Source of the DNA: Termitidicoccus mucosus
GTDB lineage: Bacteria > Verrucomicrobiota > Verrucomicrobiia > Opitutales > Opitutaceae
Assembly (NCBI RefSeq): GCF_038725785.1
Contig: NZ_CP109796.1
Coordinates: 4,092,001-4,156,000 of the forward strand
Direction: 5' to 3'
Length of the DNA: 64,000 bases
Shown here in pieces: positions 30,531 to 38,167 of the stretch; within the stretch, counting starts at the first letter, position 1; each line of letters opens with the position of its first letter. The position numbers were made by a program, and so were the translations under genes. The notes beneath the pieces were generated by a model. The model was not told the DNA's origin, searched no databases, and was given only the letters and a program-made list of their open reading frames with translations.

Positions 30531-31961
30531 ATGGACGCAACCGCCTCCCACTCCACCCAGACCCCCGACACGGCTGCGCGCAAGGAACGCGTCGCCCGCT
30601 GGTCCGTGTTTGCCAGCGCCGCGCTCGCCGCCGGCAAACTCGTCGCGGGGCTGCTCTCCGGCTCGCTCGCGCTGCTCTCCGAGGCGGCGCACGCGCTGGT
30701 GGACACCTTCGCGACCCTCGTGACCTGGGTGGCGGTGCGCGCCTCCGGCAAGCCCGCCGACGCCGAGCACCACTACGGCCACGGCAAATTCGAGAGCGTC
30801 GCCGCGCTGGTCGAGACCGGCATCCTCGTGGCGCTCGCGCTCGGCGTGGCCGCGCAGGCCGTGCGCCAGTTTCTCGCCGGCGGCAACCCCATCGAGGGCT
30901 CGCCGCTGGTGTTTGGCGTGCTGGGCGTTTCCATCATCGTCGACCTGAACCGCATTCGCGTGCTGCGCAAAGTCGCCCGCGAGACCGGCAGCCACGCGCT
31001 CGCGGCCGACGCGCTGCACTTCGCCTCCGACCTCGCGGGCTCGTTCACCGTGCTGCTCGGCTTCGGCGCCGCCGCGCTCGGGTTCCGCTATGGCGACACG
31101 CTCGCGGCGATCCTCGTGGCGGTTTACATCGCGGCGGCGGGTTGCCGTCTCGGCAAACGCACGCTCGCGACCCTGCTCGACACCGCGCCGCCGGGCCGCT
31201 CCGAACAAATGCGCGCGCTCATCGCGGGCGTGCCCGGCGTGGCCGGCATCCGCGAGCTGCGCCTTCGCCCCGGCGGCAACGAAATCTTCGGCGAACTCGC
31301 CATCGATGTCGCGCGCACCCTGCCGCTCGACCGCGTGGACGCCATCAAGGCCCGCATCCACGAAGCCATCCGCGCCGCGTTTCCCGACACCGTGCTCACC
31401 GTGAGCACCCGTCCGCGCGCGCTGGAAACGGAAACGGTGCGCGACCGCGTCATGCTCATCGCGCAAAAACGCCAGGTGCCCGTGCACCACGTCACGGTGC
31501 AGGAACTCGACGGGCGTCTGTCGGTGAGCCTCGACCTCGAAGTGGACGGGCACATGTGGCTCGGCGACGCGCACCAGGTCGCCTCGTCCATCGAAGCGGC
31601 CATCCGCGATGAATTCGGCCCGGCCACCGAGGTCGAGACGCACATCGAGCCGCTCGAAGCCGCCCATCTCCCCGGCCAGGATGCGCCGTCCGAGCTCACC
31701 GGCCGTGTCGCCGCCACGCTCGCCGCGCTTGCCGCCGGCACCGACCTCATCGGTGACATCCACAACGTTCGTGTGCGCCGCACGCCCGCCGGGCTCGTGG
31801 TCAATTATCACTGCCGGGTCGATGGCCGGCAGACTGTCGCCGCCGTGCATGACCGCGTCGATGCCATCGAGCACGCCATCCGCGTGGAGCACCCCGAGAT
31901 CGTCCGCGTGACCGGGCACACCGACTTGCGCAAAAACAAACCGCCGTCTGCCGGCGCCTGA
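30531..31961 (+). CDS. Cation diffusion facilitator (CDF) metal transporter with extended C-terminus
   Basis: This 476-residue protein starts at ATG 30531. The N-terminal half has the CDF membrane domain with the metal-site pairs HALVD (in SEAAHALVDTFATL, TM2) and HFASD (in ADALHFASDLAGS, TM5), plus HHYGHGKFESVAALVETGIL. The family exports Zn2+, Fe2+ or Mn2+ by proton antiport. Most CDF proteins are about 300 residues with one cytoplasmic dimerisation domain. Here three consecutive similar domains follow (about 217-290, 305-375 and 390-465), each with a beta strand followed by amphipathic helices. Metal specificity cannot be read from the sequence. Confidence 0.9.
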   Translation: MDATASHSTQTPDTAARKERVARWSVFASAALAAGKLVAGLLSGSLALLSEAAHALVDTFATLVTWVAVRASGKPADAEHHYGHGKFESVAALVETGILVALALGVAAQAVRQFLAGGNPIEGSPLVFGVLGVSIIVDLNRIRVLRKVARETGSHALAADALHFASDLAGSFTVLLGFGAAALGFRYGDTLAAILVAVYIAAAGCRLGKRTLATLLDTAPPGRSEQMRALIAGVPGVAGIRELRLRPGGNEIFGELAIDVARTLPLDRVDAIKARIHEAIRAAFPDTVLTVSTRPRALETETVRDRVMLIAQKRQVPVHHVTVQELDGRLSVSLDLEVDGHMWLGDAHQVASSIEAAIRDEFGPATEVETHIEPLEAAHLPGQDAPSELTGRVAATLAALAAGTDLIGDIHNVRVRRTPAGLVVNYHCRVDGRQTVAAVHDRVDAIEHAIRVEHPEIVRVTGHTDLRKNKPPSAGA

Positions 31962-32016
31962 TGCCATTTCTCCATCGCCTTCCGGGCATAAAATGCGACC
32001 GCGGTATTTCTTGAAA

Positions 32017-32088
32017 TGCCTGGCCGCGTGCGTCCCGAGTCGGCTGCTCCAAGACGTTTCCCCTATTTCGCGCTTCCGCGGCCAGGCA
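32017..32088. repeat. Inverted repeat downstream of the CDF gene
   Basis: Perfect 12-bp arms tgcctggccgcg (32017-32028) and cgcggccaggca (32077-32088) flank a 48-bp spacer. No T-tract follows, so it is not a classical terminator. Confidence 0.55.
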
Positions 32089-32212
32089 CTGCCGACAAAA
32101 GGCATTGCAAATGAATGCTTGACGTAAAAAACGTGCAAAAGCAGCCTATCGCAAGTCTTGCACTTTGCAAATAGTAACCTGTTTGCATCGAGACCAACTC
32201 ACTAAAAACCTT

Positions 32213-32551
32213 ATGAAACCTGCACAGTTCGTTCCTCGTCTCATCGCCTACATTATTGACGGCGTCATCAGTTGTATTCCTCTCGTCGGATTGATCTATA
32301 TCTTCACGAAGGATGCGCTTCCCTTCCTCAAGGGCCAGAGCATCGGCCGCAAGGTGATGAAGCTGAAATGCGTCATGGAAGACGGCTCCTCGATGGAAGG
32401 CCAATGGGGCCCTTGCATCATTCGCCAGATCGTCCTCTGCATCCCGTTCTTCGCTCTTGTTGAGCTCTACATGGTGCTCGTCAAAAACAAGGAAACCGGC
32501 ATCCGTTTCGGCGACCAGTGGGCCAAGACCAAGGTCGTCTCCGTCGAATAA
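32213..32551 (+). CDS. RDD-family small membrane protein
   Basis: This 112-residue protein starts at ATG 32213 (MKPAQFVPRLIAYIIDGVIS). The R...D pair that names the RDD family is seen in PRLIAYIID, followed by the second conserved block GQSIGRKVMKLKCV. Two hydrophobic segments are evident (about 10-30 and 71-90). It is shorter than usual for the family because the loop between helices is reduced. An intrinsic terminator follows 27 bp after the stop, so it is probably a single-gene unit. Function unknown; some RDD proteins act in Na+/H+ transport. Confidence 0.8.
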   Translation: MKPAQFVPRLIAYIIDGVISCIPLVGLIYIFTKDALPFLKGQSIGRKVMKLKCVMEDGSSMEGQWGPCIIRQIVLCIPFFALVELYMVLVKNKETGIRFGDQWAKTKVVSVE

Positions 32552-32577
32552 GCACTGCGCAAATCGTCTTTTCCGGG

Positions 32578-32611
32578 GAACCCCGGCCGTCAAAGGCCGG
32601 GGTTCTTTTTT
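32578..32611 (+). terminator. Intrinsic terminator after the RDD gene
   Basis: The stem is gaaccccggcc / ggccggggttc (32578-32588 and 32595-32605) with a six-base loop (gtcaaa), followed by six Ts. The convergent argD stop codon lies inside it at 32590-32592. Confidence 0.9.
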
Positions 32612-33801
32612 GCCGCGAAGACCCGGCGCAGAAATTCCACGGATTGCGCGAGTTCGTCCGCGGTCGCGGTGAGCGGCGGGAGGAGGCGGATGACGTTGTT
32701 GCCCGCGGTCGGAACCAGAAAGCCGGCCTCGCGCAGCGCGGCGACGTAGGGCGCGGGATCGCCGGCGAGTTGCAGGCCGACGAGGTAGCCCAGGCCGCGG
32801 ACCTCGCGGAGCTGCGCGGGAAACTCCGCTGCCAGCCCGCGGAGCGCGGCATGCCACGGGGCGCTTTGCGCGACGATTTTCTCCAGCAGGTTCTCGCGCT
32901 CGATGATGTCGAGCGTGGCGAGCGCGGCGGCGCAGGCGAGCGGCGTGCCGCCAAACGTCGAGCCGTGCGAGCCGGGATGGAAGAGCCCGGCGTGTTTCTC
33001 GTCCAGCCACATGGCGCCGATCGGAAAGCCGCCGCCGAGCCCCTTGGCCATGCCGATGGCGTCGGGCCGCACGCCGGCGGCGTGCTCGAAGGCGTAAAAC
33101 CTGCCGGTGCGGGCGAGGCCGCATTGCACCTCGTCGAGGAGCAGGAGGAGATCGTGGCGGTCGCAGAGCGCGCGCAGGCCGCGCAGGAACTCCGGCGTGC
33201 AGGGATTGATCCCGCTTTCGCCCTGGATGGTTTCGACAAAAATGGCGGCGGTCCGGTCGTCGATGAGGGCCTCGAAGCTGGCGAGGTTGTTGAGTTCGCC
33301 GAAGACGAAGCCGGGCACGAGCGGACGGAAGCCTTTCTGGATTTTCTCCTGCGGCGTGGCGCTCATGCCGCCAAAGGTGCGGCCGTGAAAGGCGTTTTTG
33401 GCGCAGATGACTTTGTGGCAGCGCCCTTCCTCCCCGCCGGATTTTTTCATGCCGTGGAGGCGGGAGAGCTTGATGAGGGCCTCGTTGGCCTCGGTGCCGC
33501 TGTTGCAGAAAAAAACGCGGCCCGGCCCGGCCCGCCCGACGAGGCGGCGGGCAAGCTCGCCCTGGCGGGGATTGCGGTAGAGGTTGCTGGTATGGACGAG
33601 CTCGGCGGCCTGGCGCTGCACGGCGGCGACCCAGTGCGGATGGCTGTGGCCGACGGCGGTCACGGCGATGCCCGCGCTGAAATCGAGATAGCACCGGCCC
33701 TCGTCGTCCCAGACATGGGCGCCTTCGCCGCGCACGAGCGTGAGCGGGGCGCGTCCGTAGTTTTTCAAGACATATGCGTCGTAGAGATCGGCGGTGGTCA
33801 T
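32590..33801 (-). CDS. argD: Acetylornithine aminotransferase
   Basis: This 403-residue class III PLP aminotransferase starts at ATG 33801 (MTTADLYDAYVLKNYGR). It catalyses the reversible step from N-acetylglutamate semialdehyde to N-acetylornithine. Motifs: FSAGIAVTAVGHSHP, FFCNSGTEANEALIKL (PLP phosphate), AFHGRTFGGMSAT, LLLLDEVQCGLARTG (Asp at the PLP nitrogen), AMAKGLGGGFPIGAM-type PLP-lysine block (here GMAKGLGGGFPIGAM) and HGSTFGGTPLACAAAL. It is downstream of argB on the same strand, separated by a 270-bp palindromic region. It could share substrates with lysine synthesis, as ArgD/DapC often does. Confidence 0.93.
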   Translation of the reverse strand: MTTADLYDAYVLKNYGRAPLTLVRGEGAHVWDDEGRCYLDFSAGIAVTAVGHSHPHWVAAVQRQAAELVHTSNLYRNPRQGELARRLVGRAGPGRVFFCNSGTEANEALIKLSRLHGMKKSGGEEGRCHKVICAKNAFHGRTFGGMSATPQEKIQKGFRPLVPGFVFGELNNLASFEALIDDRTAAIFVETIQGESGINPCTPEFLRGLRALCDRHDLLLLLDEVQCGLARTGRFYAFEHAAGVRPDAIGMAKGLGGGFPIGAMWLDEKHAGLFHPGSHGSTFGGTPLACAAALATLDIIERENLLEKIVAQSAPWHAALRGLAAEFPAQLREVRGLGYLVGLQLAGDPAPYVAALREAGFLVPTAGNNVIRLLPPLTATADELAQSVEFLRRVFAAKKNPGL

Positions 33802-33805
33802 GGGA

Positions 33806-34071
33806 GATTTTCGATTTTGGATTCTCGATTTGGCGGGCATGTCGCTTCGCTCGGAACGATTGGCGGCGCTGCCGCGCCGGGGGGGGGAAGAACGAAGCGC
33901 GGCGGCGGGTTTTGTTTTTCGGCGGATTGCGCGGGCGGGCGGGTGCGGCGCGGTTGTAGTGAGATTATTGATACAATTTTGATTTCCAAATCCTCGATTT
34001 CCGGCCGGTCGACCCCGGCGCGACAGCGCCGCCAATCGAAAATCGATCGAGAATCCAAAATCGAAAATTCC
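33806..34071. repeat. Nested palindromic region between argB and argD
   Basis: Outer arms carry tttcgattttggattctcga on the left and tcgagaatccaaaatcgaaa on the right. Inner arms are cgattggcggcgctgccgcgc (about 33857) and gcgcgacagcgccgccaatcg (about 34018). The middle holds a G-run and further related fragments. No gene is seen; the region separates argB and argD on the same strand. Confidence 0.7.
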
Positions 34072-34956
34072 TCATCCCTGCACGATCTCGGTGCCGATGC
34101 CCTTGTCGGTGAAGATTTCCAGCAGCAGGCTGTGCGGGAGGCGTCCGTCGATGAAGTGCACGCGCTGCACGCCCTCCTGCAACGCGCGGATGGCGCTGGC
34201 GACTTTCGGGCGCATGCCTTTGTCGATCACGCCGGCTTTCTTGAGCGGATCGACCTGCGAGACCTTCAGCGTCGAGATGAGGGAGTCGGGATTCGCCGGG
34301 TCGGAGAGCAGGCCGGGCACGTCGCTCATGTAAACGAGCCGGCGCGCGCGCAACGCGCTGGCGACACGGCCGGCGGCCACGTCGGCGTTGATGTTGTAGG
34401 GCTTCTCGTCGGCGAAGCCCTCGGCGACGGGCGAGATGACGGGCAGGAAGCCGTCGGCGATTTCCTTTTTGATCACCTTGGCCTTCACCTCGGTGATGTC
34501 GCCGACGTAGCCGAGATCGACGGGGTTGCCGTCGTCGTCCACGGCGAGCTTTTCGCAGGCGAGCACGGTGTCGCCGGGCAGCCCCTTCGGTTTCGCGCCC
34601 GCGCTGGCGATGGCGGCGCACACGTCGCGGTTCACCACCTCGTCGAGGGTGCGCTTCACGATGGCGACGGCGGCCTCGTCGGTCACGCGCATGCCGTTGA
34701 CGAAATTCGCCTTCAGGCCCGACTCGGCCATGGCCTTCGTGATGGCCTTGCCGCCGCCGTGCACGACGACGACGTTGATGCCGACCGCGGCGAGAAACGC
34801 GATGTCGCAGGCCACGCGGCCGCGGGCGACGGGATCAGGGTCGTCCATGAAGCTCCCGCCGTATTTCACGACAAAAGTGGAGCCTCGGAAATCCTGGATG
34901 TAGGGGAGTGCCTCAAGCAGCACCTTCGTCTTGGCGGTGATTTCAGCGACGTTCAT
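34072..34956 (-). CDS. argB: Acetylglutamate kinase
   Basis: This 294-residue amino-acid kinase phosphorylates N-acetylglutamate, the second step of arginine synthesis. The motifs are [55 protein letters not shown] and the C-terminal [22 protein letters not shown]. The R..N-terminal helix (about 25 residues before VVKYGG) is the type found in arginine-sensitive hexameric enzymes, so feedback inhibition is plausible. It is upstream of argD and divergent from argJ, so arginine genes are clustered but split over two strands. Confidence 0.95.
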   Translation of the reverse strand: MNVAEITAKTKVLLEALPYIQDFRGSTFVVKYGGSFMDDPDPVARGRVACDIAFLAAVGINVVVVHGGGKAITKAMAESGLKANFVNGMRVTDEAAVAIVKRTLDEVVNRDVCAAIASAGAKPKGLPGDTVLACEKLAVDDDGNPVDLGYVGDITEVKAKVIKKEIADGFLPVISPVAEGFADEKPYNINADVAAGRVASALRARRLVYMSDVPGLLSDPANPDSLISTLKVSQVDPLKKAGVIDKGMRPKVASAIRALQEGVQRVHFIDGRLPHSLLLEIFTDKGIGTEIVQG

Positions 34957-35187
34957 TGCGGGTCAGGGCACGCGGCCGGCGGCCGCATGGAAGTGGTGGA
35001 GTTTGGTGAAAACGCTCACGGCTTGTTTGAAGAGGAATGCAACACCTATCGCATTCGCTCGCGGTTTTTCGATAAAATTTTGGGGCCGGATGAAAGAATT
35101 CACGAAGGGGAAACCCGGCCCTCGCGCGGCGCCATCCTCAAAATCGGCTTCACTTCCCGCGCGCTTCGTCCACTTCTCGAGGCCACC

Positions 35188-36513
35188 GTGCCCAGCACCC
35201 ATCTCACCTTCACCTCACGCGACGCGCACCGCGCCTGGCTCGGCGGCCAGGCCGCCCTGCCCGCCGGCTTCCGCGTCGGCGCCACGCGCTTCGACTTCAC
35301 GCCGCGCGAGGCGCCCAAGCCCGCCCGCATGACGCTCACGCTCATCGCGCTCGACCGGCCCACGCCCGACTTCGCCGCCGTCTTCACCCGCAACGCCTTT
35401 CCCGGCGCGCCCGTCATCATCGGCCGCCGGCGCCTCGCGGAACCCTCGCTCGGCGCCATCATCATCAACAACAAAATCTCCAACGTCTGCGCGCCCGACG
35501 GCCTCGAAACCGCCGCGCGCGTCTGCGCCGAGACCGCGCGCCACCTCGGCCTCGCCCCGGAGCAGGTCCTCCCCTCCTCCACCGGCGTCATCGGCTGGAG
35601 CCTGCCCGCCGGCGCGATGGTCGCCGCGCTCCCGCAGGCCGTCGCCGCGCTCTCCGCCGGCAGCGTCCTCCCCGCCGCCGAGGGCATCGTCACCACCGAC
35701 CTCTACCCGAAAATCCGCCGCGCCGCCGTCGGCCGGACCGGCGCGAGCATCGTCGGCATCGCCAAGGGCGCGGGCATGATCGAGCCGAACCTCGCCACCA
35801 TGCTCGTGTATGTCTTGACCGACCTCGCCGTCCCGCGCGACACGCTCCGCGCCATGCTCGCCCGCGTCGTCGATGACAGTTTCAACACCATCAGCATCGA
35901 CAGCGACACCAGCACGTCCGACACCGTCGTGCTGCTCTCCTCCGGCAAAATCCCCGCCGCCGCCGATCACGCCGCCTTCGAAACCGCCCTCGCGCAGGTC
36001 TGCCGCGACCTCGCCGAGGATGTCGTCCGCAACGGCGAAGGCGTGCGCCACGTCATCCGCGTGCGCGTCGCCGGCGCGCCCGACCGCGCCACGGCCCGCG
36101 CGCTCGGCAAGGCCGTCGTCAACGCCCCGCTTTTCAAATGTGCCGTCGCGGGCAACGACCCCAACGTCGGCCGCCTCGTCCAGGCCATCGGCAAGCACGT
36201 CGGCGCGCACGCTCCCGGCCTCGACCTCGGCCGCCTGCGCGCGCGCATGGGCGGCATCGAGATCTTCGCCGGCGGCGCCTTCCAGCTCGACCCGCAAAAA
36301 GAGGTCGCGCTCGTCGCCCACCTGCGCGACGCCGAACTCTACGCCAGCGTGCCGACCGCCGACGGCATTTTCACGCCGCCGGTGAATTATCCCGCGCACG
36401 AACGCTGCGTGGAAATCGACCTCGATCTCGCGAGCGGCGCCGGAGCCTGCACCGTCCTCGGCGGCGACCTCACCCACGAATACGTGACGGAAAACGCCGA
36501 CTACCGGAGCTGA
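35188..36513 (+). CDS. argJ: Bifunctional ornithine acetyltransferase / N-acetylglutamate synthase
   Basis: This 441-residue enzyme recycles the acetyl group from acetylornithine to glutamate in the cyclic arginine pathway. No in-frame ATG lies near the start; GTG 35188, preceded by a weak CGAGG, gives VPSTHLTFTSRDAHRAW and about the right length. The autocleavage motif is KGAGMIEPNLATMLVYVLTD, with cleavage expected between Ala and Thr of LATML, freeing the Thr nucleophile of the beta chain. SSTGVIGWSLP, CAVAGNDPNVGR and the C-terminal HEYVTENADYRS end are typical. It is divergent from argB. Confidence 0.92.
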   Translation: MPSTHLTFTSRDAHRAWLGGQAALPAGFRVGATRFDFTPREAPKPARMTLTLIALDRPTPDFAAVFTRNAFPGAPVIIGRRRLAEPSLGAIIINNKISNVCAPDGLETAARVCAETARHLGLAPEQVLPSSTGVIGWSLPAGAMVAALPQAVAALSAGSVLPAAEGIVTTDLYPKIRRAAVGRTGASIVGIAKGAGMIEPNLATMLVYVLTDLAVPRDTLRAMLARVVDDSFNTISIDSDTSTSDTVVLLSSGKIPAAADHAAFETALAQVCRDLAEDVVRNGEGVRHVIRVRVAGAPDRATARALGKAVVNAPLFKCAVAGNDPNVGRLVQAIGKHVGAHAPGLDLGRLRARMGGIEIFAGGAFQLDPQKEVALVAHLRDAELYASVPTADGIFTPPVNYPAHERCVEIDLDLASGAGACTVLGGDLTHEYVTENADYRS

Positions 36514-36599
36514 GGCCAATCGGCCTTCAAGCAAGTTCCAAGCATCAAGTCCCAAGCGACAAGAAGAGCCCGCGCCGCTGAAAAATGCGAAGCGGCCCC

Positions 36600-36723
36600 G
36601 TAGCGCAGGCATCCTTGCCTGCCGTCGAACCTATCTTGCGCGAAGCGCGGCATTTTTCAGAAAAGACAATCAGCGGCGCTACGCGCCTTTTGGTTTCGAC
36701 GGCAGGCAGGATGCCTGCGCTAC
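36600..36723. repeat. Dispersed palindromic repeat, family G, full copy 2
   Basis: The 124-bp element has terminal inverted repeats gtagcgcaggcatccttgcc and ggcaggcaggatgcctgcgctac. Its middle is almost identical to copy 1 at 20106, including cattttt-cagaaaagacaat. It lies between the convergent ends of argJ and glycerate kinase. Confidence 0.85.
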
Positions 36724-36772
36724 GAAGCATCGGCGGGGACTTGCACGGTGTCGCGCGCCGGCGACGGCGCGT

Positions 36773-37915
36773 TTACGGTCGCACGGCCGCGATGGTTTGG
36801 AATAGTTGCGCCACCAGCTCGCGGATGTTTTTCGCGGCGGTTTCGGGCACCATCGCGTCCTGCAGCGACATCGGGCGCGGCATGATGGAGAACACGCCTG
36901 CGATGCCGATGCGGTTGATCGCCGCCGTGTCCTCGACGCCGCCCGCCAGGGCGATCACCGGCACGCCGCGCCGGGCCGCCGCCGCCGCGACGCCCTGCGG
37001 GGCCTTGCCCATCGCGGTCTGCGCATCCATGCGACCCTCCCCGGTGATGACGAGGCTCGCGCCATCGAGGAGATTTTCGAACCGGAGCGTCTCGAGCACC
37101 AGCGCGATGCCCGGTTGCAGGCGCGCGCCGAGAAACGCCAGCAGGCCGCCGCCCATGCCGCCCGCCGCGCCCGCGCCGGGTTCGGCGTCGATGTCACGGC
37201 CGGTGTGCGCTTTTATCACCGCGGCGAACTGGGCGAGCCCGCGGTCGAGCACGGCGACCATTTGCGGATCGGCGCCTTTTTGCGGGCCGTAAACATGCGC
37301 CGCGCCACGCGGGCCGGAAAACGGGTTGTCCACATCGCACGCGACGCGAAATTCCGCCTCGCGCAGCAATGGGTTCGCGCCGGAGCCGTCGATGCGCGCG
37401 ATGGTTTTCAGGATTTTTCCACCGTGCCCGAGTTCGGTCCCGGCGGCATCGAGGAACCGGAATCCCAGCGCCTGCAACAGGCCCGTGCCGGCGTCGTTGG
37501 TCGCGCTGCCGCCGATGCCGAGAATGAAACGCCGGCAGCCGCGCCGGAGCGCGTCGGCGATCAATTCGCCCGTGCCGAGGGTCGTGGTTTCCATCGGATT
37601 CCGCTCGCCGGGCGGCACGAGCGGCAGGCCGCTGGCCGAGGCCATTTCGATGACGGCGGTGCGCCCGTCGCCGAGGATGCCGTAGGACGCGGCGACCGGG
37701 CGCATGAGCGGGCCGTGGACGGTGAGCGTGTGCGTCCGCCCGCCGGTGGCCCAGACCAGCGCCTGCACGGTGCCCTCGCCGCCGTCGGCCACGGGCACCT
37801 TGACCACCTCGCAGCGCGGGTGCACGGCTTTGATGCCGGCCTCGATCGCGCCGGCGACCTCAAGCGAATCGAGGCACCCTTTGAACGAATCCACTGCGAC
37901 GACGATTTTTTTCAT
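36773..37915 (-). CDS. Glycerate kinase (GlxK/GarK type)
   Basis: This 380-residue protein starts at ATG 37915 (MKKIVVAVDSFKGCLDSLEV). The family motifs are VAVDSFKGCLDS, VPVADGGEGTVQAL, EMASASGLPLVPP, TTTLGTGELIADAL, LGIGGSATNDAGTGLLQALG and VITGEGRMDAQTAMGKAPQG. It phosphorylates glycerate to 2- or 3-phosphoglycerate in the cytoplasm, feeding glycolate/glyoxylate or sugar-acid breakdown into glycolysis. No glyoxylate genes are adjacent. A nested palindrome lies just upstream of the start. Confidence 0.93.
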   Translation of the reverse strand: MKKIVVAVDSFKGCLDSLEVAGAIEAGIKAVHPRCEVVKVPVADGGEGTVQALVWATGGRTHTLTVHGPLMRPVAASYGILGDGRTAVIEMASASGLPLVPPGERNPMETTTLGTGELIADALRRGCRRFILGIGGSATNDAGTGLLQALGFRFLDAAGTELGHGGKILKTIARIDGSGANPLLREAEFRVACDVDNPFSGPRGAAHVYGPQKGADPQMVAVLDRGLAQFAAVIKAHTGRDIDAEPGAGAAGGMGGGLLAFLGARLQPGIALVLETLRFENLLDGASLVITGEGRMDAQTAMGKAPQGVAAAAARRGVPVIALAGGVEDTAAINRIGIAGVFSIMPRPMSLQDAMVPETAAKNIRELVAQLFQTIAAVRP

Positions 37916-37940
37916 GGGGAGTTTCCGGAATAATAAAACA

Positions 37941-38127
37941 GGTTCGACGCTATTTTCGATGAAAAGTCCGGTTGTTTTAGTCACAGAGTTCACGGAGCGC
38001 GGACACAGAGGACACGGAGGAAGTTCAAAATCAAACCTCTGTGGACTCTGTGCCGGAGCTCTGTGTGCTCTGTGACTTGGTTTTGCTTCTTTGCCATGAA
38101 AAACAGCCATCAAAATAGCGAGGAACC
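37941..38127. repeat. Nested palindromic element upstream of glycerate kinase
   Basis: The outer arms ggttcgacgctattttcgatg (37941) and the inverse of ggttcctcgctattttgatgg (ending 38127) enclose an inner imperfect palindrome, gtcacagagttcacggagcg to ctctgtgtgctctgtgac (37980-38076), made of cacagag-type units. No gene is seen in 37916-38167. Confidence 0.7.
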
Positions 38128-38167
38128 ATAAAAAAAGGCTGACGCGGCGAAGCGGCCTCGCGGCGGC

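Noticed and set aside
32119-32151. A TTGACG hexamer upstream of the RDD gene as a sigma-70 promoter
   Set aside because: No acceptable -10 hexamer lies at 16-18 bp; the nearest TA-rich match is too far.
32518-35187. A plus-strand open frame running through argD and argB into argJ
   Set aside because: The upstream part is antisense to two well-recognised genes. Only the part from GTG 35188 matches ArgJ.
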